A stretch of DNA of 64,000 nucleotides from CAYVFC01 sp964450715 (GTDB taxonomy: Bacteria; Myxococcota_A; Polyangia; Polyangiales; JAFGIB01): assembly GCA_964450715.1 (NCBI GenBank), contig CAYVFC010000005.1, positions 1 through 64,000 on the forward strand, given 5' to 3'. The notes below the pieces were generated by a model. It made no database searches. It saw only the letters and a list, made by a program, of their open reading frames with translations, and was not told the DNA's origin. A program made the position numbers and the translations under genes. Every line of letters begins with the position of its first letter. Position 1 is the stretch's first letter. Below, piece after piece: positions 56,034 to 63,081 of this stretch.

Positions 56034-56450
56034 CTGGTTCCCTCCTTGTCGGCTACGCATCCCATGAATGGCTGAAGAATACGCGAGTTCCGAAGAACCC
56101 CCTGTAGGCAACATGATATGCACGCGATAACCACCAAAAACAAGGGTTTTTCCCCGAGAAAGGTCCGGGCTCTGCTTTTTTTCCCGGTTTTATGCCCGTC
56201 GTTCTTCCCAGGTAACGGTCGACGCTACCCGGCCCCCTCCGGGCCGGGCCTTCGGTTCGAAACGTGAATGAGTTCGCAAGGATAGCGCGAACGGCAGAGG
56301 GGTGACGCCACCGCGTGTTTCGCGGTGGTGGAGGCACGCGGGTCCACCGGAATCGGAATTCCGGCCCGCGGTCGAGATCTACCGTATACGCTCGCGCCGC
56401 CTCTCGCGGTGGCGTTACGCCTTCCCGGACGCGAGCCGACACCGCGGGGT
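56034..56450. other. Hairpin-rich intergenic region between HU and ybeY
   Basis: 417 bp without a supported gene. Three perfect hairpins are visible: CCCGGCCC/GGGCCGGG (56228-56248), CCACCGCG/CGCGGTGG (56308-56328) and CCGGAAT/ATTCCGG (56347-56364). The 56303-56315 strand can alternatively pair with 56405-56417 (12 of 13), so two folds exclude each other. The HU promoter should also lie here: on the minus strand there is an AT-richer stretch around 56115-56170, without a convincing box pair. No tRNA fits. Confidence 0.45.
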
Positions 56451-56984
56451 TCAGTCAGTTCCAGCACGCCGCGACCCTCGGGTACCGGTCTTATCCCGTC
56501 GTACGGGTCTGGAGCCGGCCTTGCCGCGCCCCTTCTCGATGCGCCCGCGTCTGCTCGCCGCCTCCACCAGCTTCGACGTGGTACGGGCCATTCGCCGTTC
56601 CTCGGTCCGGGTGGCGTGGTCGATGCCGAGCAGATGCAAGAGCCCGTGTGCGAGTAAGACAGTGACCTCATCCAGCAGCGTTGCCCGGCGGGCCGCGGCC
56701 TGCCGGGCAGCCCGCGGCATCGAGACGACGACGTCGCCCAGCAGTGGCGAGGAAAAGGGCAGCGGCCGGCCTTCGTGCATCGAGAACGACAGGACGTCGG
56801 TTACCTTGTCTATACCCCGGTAGCGACGGTTGAGGCGGCGTATGAACGGGTCGTCGCAGAGCAGAACCGATAGCTGCATATCGTCGCGACGCAGCGCCCG
56901 CAACATGCGGTTCGCGCGCCGCTTGATCGTCAAGAGCGATACGGGGCAGCGCCCCCGCCCGTTGTAGTTGACATCGGTCGGCAT
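56451..56984 (-). CDS. ybeY: Endoribonuclease YbeY (16S rRNA maturation)
   Basis: 177 residues from the ATG at 56984 (MPTDVNYNGRGRCPV). The metal-binding HGLLHLLGIDH (three His) is the family signature, and RRYRGIDKVTDVLSFSMHEG and LLGDVVVSM are the other conserved segments. YbeY takes part in 3' processing of 16S rRNA and ribosome quality control. A basic tail of about 25 residues (Arg/Lys/Gly-rich) extends past the usual end and may bind RNA. It is divergent from the biotin-carboxylase-like gene. Confidence 0.93.
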   Translation of the reverse strand: MPTDVNYNGRGRCPVSLLTIKRRANRMLRALRRDDMQLSVLLCDDPFIRRLNRRYRGIDKVTDVLSFSMHEGRPLPFSSPLLGDVVVSMPRAARQAAARRATLLDEVTVLLAHGLLHLLGIDHATRTEERRMARTTSKLVEAASRRGRIEKGRGKAGSRPVRRDKTGTRGSRRAGTD

Positions 56985-57123
56985 GGGTGTCGAAGCTTGC
57001 ACTTTCCCGCGAACCGCGGTCAAGCTACGCGAGCGACGCGTTCGAGGTAGGATGCTAAAACACCGCTGGCACTGCCGCGGCGAGTGTGGCAACAAGGCAG
57101 GGCCGACCGGGAGCAGGAGACAG

Positions 57124-58485
57124 ATGTTCGAGAAGATAGTCATCGCGGACCGTACGCAAATCGCCCTCCGTATCGCCAGGACTTGCGAGCGCATGGGCAT
57201 AGCGACCGTCGCTTTCGGCGGCGAGAAGGGAGCCACCGACGGGCGCGACCGTCCCGGGGCGGGCGCTGCGGTCGCCGAACAGGACGAGCCGGGCAATGCC
57301 CCGGTCGACGTCGCGGCTCTGATCGAGCTGGCCAAGCAGAGCGGGGCTGACGCCGTGCATCCGGGCAGCGGGGCCGCGGCCGAAGATCCGGTGCTGGCCC
57401 GCGCCGCGGTTGATGCCGGGCTGGTCTTCGTCGGCCCCGCGGTCGAGTTGGTCGAGATCCTTTCCGACCGGCAGCGGAGCCGGGCGCTCGCGGTGGATGC
57501 CGGTATACGAGCATTGCCGCTGGAGCGCGTCGATCTGCAGGACCTGGCAGCGGTTCTGCAGCGGGCCCAGGAGATCGGGTATCCGGTCGAGGTAAGCCTC
57601 CATATCGGACGGATCGAGAGCGCCACCCGCCTTGTGCGGGAAGAGGAGCAGCTCGCGCTCGCCATCGACGATTTGCGAACCGTTTCCGGCCCGCAAGCGC
57701 GTCCCACGCAGGTCGAGATAAGGAAATCGGTCGACCGCGCCAGACGGGTGGGCGTCTGCATCGCTGCCGACAGGGCCGGTAACCTGGTGGTTTTCGGCGA
57801 GGTCGAGCACAGCTTGGGGCAGGACGGCCGCGTTCTGATCGAGGAGTCGCCCTCGCCGGTCTGGATCGGCGTGGCATCCCGCGAACAGAGGGTGGAAATG
57901 CTTCGGGGAGCGGCGCTGGAGATGGGCCGTGAGGGCCGGCTGCTGGGCCTCGGTACGGTACTGTTCGCACTGGACGCCGAGGGCGGCTTTCACTTCGAGC
58001 GATTCGTCTCCGGTCTGCCTCTCGGGCACTCGGTAACCGAGTTGTGTACCGGGCTCGACCTGGTCGAGCTGCAACTGCGCCTGGCGGCGGGCGAGCGGAT
58101 GCCCCCCGAAGCGCTGCGGGGGCAGCCCTCGGGCCACGCCATGGAGGCGCGGCTGTTCGCGGTCGGCAGAGGGGAGGGCGAGACCGGCTCGGCGCTGCTC
58201 TCCGAGCTGCGCTGGCCGAGCTTGCCCTCTTCCAAGCTCCGCCTGGAAACCGATCTGGCGGCCGGGATCGCCGTCAGGACCGGCGGTCGCTTCCCAGCCG
58301 CGCGGATCGCCGCTTACGGCGCCACCCGGCACCGGGCGCTGCTGGCACTGGACCGCGCGCTGGCCGAGACCGTGATCAAGCCGTTGCGGACCAACCTGGT
58401 TTTTCTGAGGAAGAGCCTGGCCGACGATTCCTTTCGCGCCGGGCAGTACGACGAAACCTTCGCCGACCGGATCGCGAAAGGCTAG
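57124..58485 (+). CDS. Biotin-carboxylase-like pseudoenzyme
   Basis: 453 residues, good AGGAGACAG site. It is collinear with AccC-type biotin carboxylase: N-terminal MFEKIVIADRTQIALRIARTCERMGI, HPGSGAAAEDP, a central ATP-grasp region and a conserved C-terminus (HAMEARLFAV, AAYGATRHRALLALDRALAET, LRTNLVFLRKSLAD). The catalytic core is eroded: the Gly-rich ATP loop is HIGRIE; the TVEF glutamate is Leu (TVLF); and the MEMNTRIQVEH block reads ERFVSGLPLGH, removing the metal-binding and catalytic Glu, Asn, Arg and Glu. Only the HAxExR Arg survives. I see no frameshift, so it is under selection as a non-catalytic protein. No biotin carrier or carboxyltransferase gene is adjacent. Confidence 0.8.
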   Translation: MFEKIVIADRTQIALRIARTCERMGIATVAFGGEKGATDGRDRPGAGAAVAEQDEPGNAPVDVAALIELAKQSGADAVHPGSGAAAEDPVLARAAVDAGLVFVGPAVELVEILSDRQRSRALAVDAGIRALPLERVDLQDLAAVLQRAQEIGYPVEVSLHIGRIESATRLVREEEQLALAIDDLRTVSGPQARPTQVEIRKSVDRARRVGVCIAADRAGNLVVFGEVEHSLGQDGRVLIEESPSPVWIGVASREQRVEMLRGAALEMGREGRLLGLGTVLFALDAEGGFHFERFVSGLPLGHSVTELCTGLDLVELQLRLAAGERMPPEALRGQPSGHAMEARLFAVGRGEGETGSALLSELRWPSLPSSKLRLETDLAAGIAVRTGGRFPAARIAAYGATRHRALLALDRALAETVIKPLRTNLVFLRKSLADDSFRAGQYDETFADRIAKG

Positions 58486-58486
58486 C

Positions 58487-58548
58487 GTCATTTCGAGCAC
58501 AGCGAGAAATCTCTACGCAAAGAGATCTCTCGCTGCGCTCGAGATGAC
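58487..58548. repeat. Palindromic intergenic repeat (GTCATTTCGAGC type)
   Basis: GTCATTTCGAGC opens the element and GCTCGAGATGAC closes it; the intervening AGCGAGAAATCTC/GAGATCTCTCGCT continues the near-perfect palindrome over 62 bp. The wording GTCATTTCGAGCG..GAGAAATCTC is a widespread bacterial palindromic repeat, probably spread by a transposase acting in trans. It sits one base after the stop of the biotin-carboxylase-like gene and could also act as its 3' hairpin. Confidence 0.75.
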
Positions 58549-58642
58549 AGCGGCGGCTGAGGCGACAACGGCAGCCTACCGTTTCGACGGAAAAGGCGTT
58601 GCCGCGATTCGTTTCCCGACGAGACAGTCAGCGGCAGGGCAA

Positions 58643-59923
58643 TCAAGGCGCGGCGATGGTGGTGCCGCCGGCGAATACAGCCGAGTCGCCCAGCTCCTCC
58701 TCGATGCGGAGCAGCTGGTTGTACTTGGCAATGCGCTCCGAGCGGGAGGCCGAACCCGTCTTGATCTGTCCGACCCCGGTGGCCACCGCCAGGTCGGCGA
58801 TGAAGGTATCCTCGGTCTCGCCGCTGCGGTGCGAGATGACGGAGGAGTAGCCGTTCAAGGTCGCCAGCTGGATGGTCTCCAGCGTCTCGGTGACGGTTCC
58901 GATCTGGTTGACCTTGATCAGCACCGCATTGGCCACCGCCTCGGCGATACCGCGCTGCAGTCGCTCGGTATTGGTAACGAACAGATCGTCACCCACCAGC
59001 TGGATGCGCTCGGCCTGACTCTCGCTCAGCAGCTTCCACCCGTCCCAGTCGTCTTCCGCGCAACCGTCCTCGATGGAGAGGATGGGATAGTTCTCGCAAA
59101 GCGTCCAGTAAATGCCGGTCAGCTCCTGCGCGTCGATCTGCCGGCCGTCGAAGGTGTAGAGGTTCGTTTTCTTGTCGTAGAACTCGCTGGCAGCCGCATC
59201 CAGCGCCAGCCCGATATCGGTACCCGGCTGGTACCCGGCTTTCTCGATGGCCTCCACGATGACCGCGCAGGCCGCTTCGTTGTTCTCCAGTCGGGGAGCG
59301 AAACCGCCCTCGTCGCCGACTGAGGTGGCGAGGTTCCGGCTTTTCAGGATTGACTTGAGCGCGTGGAAGGTCTCCGCACCCGCCCGCAAAGCCTCGGCAA
59401 AGCTCGGCGCACCCACCGGAACGATCATGAACTCCTGGATCTCCATGCCGCTGTCGGCGTGCACTCCGCCGTTGATGATGTTCATCAGAGGGACTGGCAA
59501 CACCCGCGCCTGCGCTCCGCCCAGGTAGCGCCAGAGCGGCAGCCCCAGGGCGTCCGCGGCCGCGCGCGCCACGGCCATGGATGCTCCCAGAACGGCGTTG
59601 GCGCCCAGGCGCGATTTATTGGGCGTCCCGTCCAGGCGAATGAGCTCGCGGTCCAGCTCGGTCTGCAGCAGGGCGTCTCGCCCGCGTAGCTCCGAGGCGA
59701 TGGTCGTGTTCACGTTGTCGACCGCCTTGGTCACTCCTTTTCCCAAAAAACGGGACGGCTCGCCGTCGCGCAGCTCGTGCGCCTCGTGCTCGCCTGTGGA
59801 GGCACCCGAGGGCACCGCAGCTCTGCCGAACGCTCCGCTTTCCAGCTCTACCTCCACCTCGACGGTGGGATTTCCCCTGGAGTCCAGGATTTCTCTCGCG
59901 AAGACCTCTTTAATGATCGTCAT
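58643..59923 (-). CDS. eno: Enolase
   Basis: 426 residues, standard length; GGAGAGGGG precedes the ATG. It interconverts 2-phosphoglycerate and phosphoenolpyruvate. Visible: AREILDSRGNPTVEVEV, the mobile loop PSGASTGEHEA, the catalytic Glu/Lys regions (SIEDGCAEDDWDGW, LIKVNQIGTVTETL) and SHRSGETEDTFIADLAV. Monocistronic, divergent from the Lgt-family gene. Confidence 0.97.
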   Translation of the reverse strand: MTIIKEVFAREILDSRGNPTVEVEVELESGAFGRAAVPSGASTGEHEAHELRDGEPSRFLGKGVTKAVDNVNTTIASELRGRDALLQTELDRELIRLDGTPNKSRLGANAVLGASMAVARAAADALGLPLWRYLGGAQARVLPVPLMNIINGGVHADSGMEIQEFMIVPVGAPSFAEALRAGAETFHALKSILKSRNLATSVGDEGGFAPRLENNEAACAVIVEAIEKAGYQPGTDIGLALDAAASEFYDKKTNLYTFDGRQIDAQELTGIYWTLCENYPILSIEDGCAEDDWDGWKLLSESQAERIQLVGDDLFVTNTERLQRGIAEAVANAVLIKVNQIGTVTETLETIQLATLNGYSSVISHRSGETEDTFIADLAVATGVGQIKTGSASRSERIAKYNQLLRIEEELGDSAVFAGGTTIAAP

Positions 59924-60037
59924 GCCCCTCTCCTGGCTGGCCGTTGTTGGGATCCGTTCTTACCCCAACCGCGGCGGTCGATCCACCCGCGGATAGGACG
60001 AGCCTACCGGGCCCGGAACCAGTACCGAGGGCGCGGG

Positions 60038-60904
60038 ATGGACCGGATGCGGCCGGAACGGTATACAGGCGATGCCGTGTCCGGAACCGTGCTCTTCATC
60101 CCCTGGTTCAAGCTCGAGGCCTTCGAGTTTCAGTTGCCATGGGTCGGCGAGGTCGCCTTGCAGCCCTTCGGATTGCTGGCGGCGGCCGGCATCCTGTTCG
60201 GCGCGCATATCGCAGAGCGCAGGGCGAGGGCTTGCGGCATACCCGAGGGCGCGGTAGCGGATCTGCTACTGCACTGCGTTCCCGCGGGGCTGGTATCCGC
60301 CTACCTGCTGAACGTGGTCTTCTACGATCCGGAGCTGCTGCGCGAGGCATTGAGCCATCCCTCGGTGCTCCTGCATCGCTATCTCGGGCTCTCTTCTTAC
60401 GGAGGTTTCCTGGGAGGGATCGCCGGGGCTCTGGTCTGGCAGCGCCGCCGCCGTATGTCGTTGCTGCTAGCGGGAGATGCGGTGGCCTACGCCTTTCCGG
60501 CCGGCTGGTTATTCGGACGTACGGGTTGCTTCGTCGTTCATGACCACCCGGGCGTGGTGACCGATTTCTTCCTGGCGGTGGACGACTATTGGTTGCACGG
60601 GAAACCCAGGCACGATTTGGGCCTGTACGAGGCGCTCTGGGCGCTGGCCGCCTTCATCCTGTTCGCAGCGCTGGGCAAGCGACCCAGGCCCCAGGGGTTC
60701 TTCCTGGCCGCACTTCCCCTCTGCTACGCTCCCGTTCGTTTTCTTCTCGACTTCTTGCGCGAGGGACCCGACGCCGGGGGGGACGTGCGCTATCTCTGGC
60801 TCACGCCCGCGCAGTACGGCTCCGTGCTGTTGCTCGGCGTGGGCCTGGCCCTGGCCTACCGGGTTTGCCGGAGAGCGGCCGAACGGTCCCCGGAGACGCG
60901 TTGA
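60038..60904 (+). CDS. lgt: Prolipoprotein diacylglyceryl transferase (Lgt family)
   Basis: About 288 residues; the ATG at 60038 follows CGAGGG, and an ATG three codons later is possible. Six to seven membrane helices. Family features: LSSYGGFLGGIAGA, the GWLFGRTGCFVVHDHPG motif (the essential Arg of the usual GRxGNFxNxE), and a final YAPVRFLLDFLREGP with the second essential Arg. The usual Asn-Phe-x-Asn-Gly-Glu is replaced by Cys-Phe-Val-Val-His-Asp, so it is a divergent member. It would transfer diacylglycerol to the lipobox Cys of lipoproteins, of which several are encoded nearby. It may be a second copy. Confidence 0.8.
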   Translation: MDRMRPERYTGDAVSGTVLFIPWFKLEAFEFQLPWVGEVALQPFGLLAAAGILFGAHIAERRARACGIPEGAVADLLLHCVPAGLVSAYLLNVVFYDPELLREALSHPSVLLHRYLGLSSYGGFLGGIAGALVWQRRRRMSLLLAGDAVAYAFPAGWLFGRTGCFVVHDHPGVVTDFFLAVDDYWLHGKPRHDLGLYEALWALAAFILFAALGKRPRPQGFFLAALPLCYAPVRFLLDFLREGPDAGGDVRYLWLTPAQYGSVLLLGVGLALAYRVCRRAAERSPETR

Positions 60905-60914
60905 CCCTACGGGG

Positions 60915-60930
60915 CGCCCGGAATCGGGCG
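60915..60930. terminator. Short hairpin between convergent genes
   Basis: CGCCCG-GAAT-CGGGCG is a perfect 6-bp stem with a GAAT loop, filling the 26-bp gap between the stops of the Lgt-family and LysE genes. No T-run follows on either strand, so termination would be weak or Rho-assisted. Confidence 0.4.
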
Positions 60931-61572
60931 TCAGATGCCTGCGACGGTCACGGCGAAGCCGTAGGCGAAGACCACGCCCAGCAGGATCAAGCCGCAGCCC
61001 AGGAAGCGGAGCGTGGTGAAGATCGCGGACCGATTCAGCCGCGACCGGAAGCGGCCGAGCAGCAACAACAGCAGTCCGAACCAGCAAAAGATGCCTGCCG
61101 AGGCGCCTGCCGAAAAGGGCAGGGCGTGCTCCGGGGCGAAGGTGAACAGCCCCGTAGAGTAGAGCACGGCCACCGCTCCGGTCCAGGTCGCGATCAGGGT
61201 GGGGTTGAGCAAGGTGATGGTGATGCCCAGCACGAAGCTCCGCTTGTTTCCGACAGAGGGATCGGGAGGCGGGGCATCGCGCGAGGGCGTTTTTTTTAAA
61301 GCAAATCTCAGGCCCAGCGCTACCAGGATGAGGGCCGCGGCCCCCTTGGCGGCCGGATCGATCCAGGTATAGCTGGCCAGCAGCTCGCTGAACCCCCAGA
61401 AGGCCAGGTAGGCGTAGAGGGCCTCGGCCAGGGCCGAGCCCGATGCCAGGTGCAGCGCATTGTTGATCCGGTTTTCCAGGCCGCGGCTCAACACCAGCAA
61501 CGAGATCGGCCCCGCGATCGGCATCGATCCCACGAATCCGAAGACGAAGCCGAATAGGAGAGCGAAGAGCAT
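60931..61572 (-). CDS. LysE/RhtB-family exporter
   Basis: 213 residues with six predicted helices. The N-terminus LLFGFVFGFVGSMPIAGPISLLVLSRGLENR matches the LysE/Rht family start (the conserved PGP-like turn is PIAGP), and ITITLLNPTLIATWTG is the second conserved Asn-Pro segment. Such proteins export amino acids or related small molecules. The substrate is unknown. Monocistronic, convergent with the Lgt-family gene. Confidence 0.85.
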   Translation of the reverse strand: MLFALLFGFVFGFVGSMPIAGPISLLVLSRGLENRINNALHLASGSALAEALYAYLAFWGFSELLASYTWIDPAAKGAAALILVALGLRFALKKTPSRDAPPPDPSVGNKRSFVLGITITLLNPTLIATWTGAVAVLYSTGLFTFAPEHALPFSAGASAGIFCWFGLLLLLLGRFRSRLNRSAIFTTLRFLGCGLILLGVVFAYGFAVTVAGI

Positions 61573-61748
61573 AGAACCTGTCGACCGGTTGTAGCCGCGC
61601 CGGATCGCGCGGGCAAGCGCTCTCGGAGCGAGGAAGGGTTCCGGAGCGGTCGCTGCCGGTCGCTGCCGCCGGTCGGTAGCGTGCAGGCGGACGATGATGT
61701 ATCCCTTTTGTAAGGTCGACGAGCATCGTCCCCGACCGGGGAGGTACC

Positions 61749-63026
61749 ATGGATCTGAGGGCGTTTATCGGGCGTATCGAATCGAGTGGGCAGCTGGTGC
61801 GGGTGAAGCGGCCCGTCGCTGTCACACACGAGATCGGGGCCGTGATCCGAGCGCTCCGCGGCAGGCCGGTGCGGTTCGAACGGGTCGACGGCCACGATAT
61901 GCCCGTGGTGTCGAACCTCTGCGCTAGCCGGGAGCTGGTCTGCCTGGGCATCGGGGCCGAGCGGAAGGATCTCTACCGCCGGCTGGCTGCCGCCATCGCC
62001 GAGCCCCGCAAGCCTGAAATCGTCCCGGCCGCCGATTACCGCGAGATCGAGCCGGACCTCTCGCGCTTGCCCGTCGTCACCTATTACCCGGGGGACGGCG
62101 GGCCCTATATCGCTTCCGGCATCGCGGTGGCGAACGATGCGCAGTACGGGATCAACCTATCCTACCACCGCTCCCTGGTGCGCTCGAAGCGGGAGCTGGT
62201 GCTCCGGGTGGTAGAGCGCCACCTGCACGCCTACATGCAGCGCGGGCTCGATCGATTTGCACTGTGTATCGGTAACTCCATACCGGTGATGGTAGCCGCC
62301 GCCATCTCCGTGGAGCTGGGCCAGAGCGAGCTCGACCTGGCCAACGCGCTCGGCGAGACCCGTCCGGTACAGCTCGAGGGCAGGGTGATTCCCCAGAGCG
62401 AGATCGTGCTCTTCTGCCGCTTCACCGGCGAGCGCGCCGCCGAGGGGCCCTTCGTCGACCTGACCGAGACCTATGACATCGTGCGCCAGCAGCCGGTCGC
62501 CGAGGTTGAGCGCATCTTCGTGCGCGACAACCCGCTCTTCCACGCCCTGCTGCCGGGGGACCTGGAGCACAAGGTATTGATGGGCATGCCGCGCGAGCCG
62601 ACCATTTTCCAGGAGGTCTCTCGGGTCTGCGAGTGCCTCGATGTCCGCGTCACCCCCGGCGGATGCTCCTGGCTGCACGCGGCGGTCCAGATCCGCCAGC
62701 GCGACCGGCAAGACGGCAAGCGAGCCATCGAGGCCGCCTTCCGGGGGCACGGATCGCTCAAGCACGTCTTCGTGGTGGACGAGGACGTGGACATCGACGA
62801 CCCGTCGGCCATGGAGTGGGCCATGGCCACCCGTTTTCAGGCGGACCGGGACCTGGTGGTGAAGCCCGGGCAGACGGGATCCTCCCTCGACCCCTCTTCC
62901 GATCCGGAGACCCGCCAGACCGCCAAGGCTGGTTTCGACTTGACCATTCCGGCGCCCGAGCGAAAGAGGATGTTTACCAGGGTTGAACCGCCGACGAGGA
63001 TCGATCTGGATGACTACCTATCATGA
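61749..63026 (+). CDS. UbiD-family decarboxylase, archaeal-like subgroup
   Basis: 425 residues; GGGGAGG before the ATG. It needs prenylated FMN made by a UbiX elsewhere. Seen: INLSYHRSLVRSKRELVLRV (substrate Arg region), ELDLANALGE, EGPFVDLTETYDIVRQQP (the ELEL-like acidic stretch and catalytic Glu area), TPGGCSWLHA and MEWAMATRFQADRDLVV. The last three read like the archaeal UbiD group to which anhydromevalonate-phosphate decarboxylase belongs; I base this on recalled motifs. An aconitase-X gene follows in the same direction 55 bp later, which is the partner expected for that pathway. The gene end carries a 16-bp tandem duplication. Confidence 0.85.
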   Translation: MDLRAFIGRIESSGQLVRVKRPVAVTHEIGAVIRALRGRPVRFERVDGHDMPVVSNLCASRELVCLGIGAERKDLYRRLAAAIAEPRKPEIVPAADYREIEPDLSRLPVVTYYPGDGGPYIASGIAVANDAQYGINLSYHRSLVRSKRELVLRVVERHLHAYMQRGLDRFALCIGNSIPVMVAAAISVELGQSELDLANALGETRPVQLEGRVIPQSEIVLFCRFTGERAAEGPFVDLTETYDIVRQQPVAEVERIFVRDNPLFHALLPGDLEHKVLMGMPREPTIFQEVSRVCECLDVRVTPGGCSWLHAAVQIRQRDRQDGKRAIEAAFRGHGSLKHVFVVDEDVDIDDPSAMEWAMATRFQADRDLVVKPGQTGSSLDPSSDPETRQTAKAGFDLTIPAPERKRMFTRVEPPTRIDLDDYLS

Positions 63027-63040
63027 TGACTACCTATCAT
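63009..63040. repeat. Perfect 16-bp tandem duplication across the UbiD stop codon
   Basis: GATGACTACCTATCAT occurs twice in immediate succession (63009-63024 and 63025-63040). The first copy encodes the last residues of UbiD, the stop (TGA) straddles the junction, and the second copy is untranslated. A recent slippage or duplication event is the simplest reading. Confidence 0.9.
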
Positions 63041-63081
63041 AGAGAAGCGGGACACCCCTCGATCGACCGCGGGGCGTGGCG

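Noticed and set aside
56230..56300. Possible tRNA because of a TTCGAAA T-loop-like string
   Set aside because: Neither strand gives a paired T-stem or an acceptor and anticodon stem around it.
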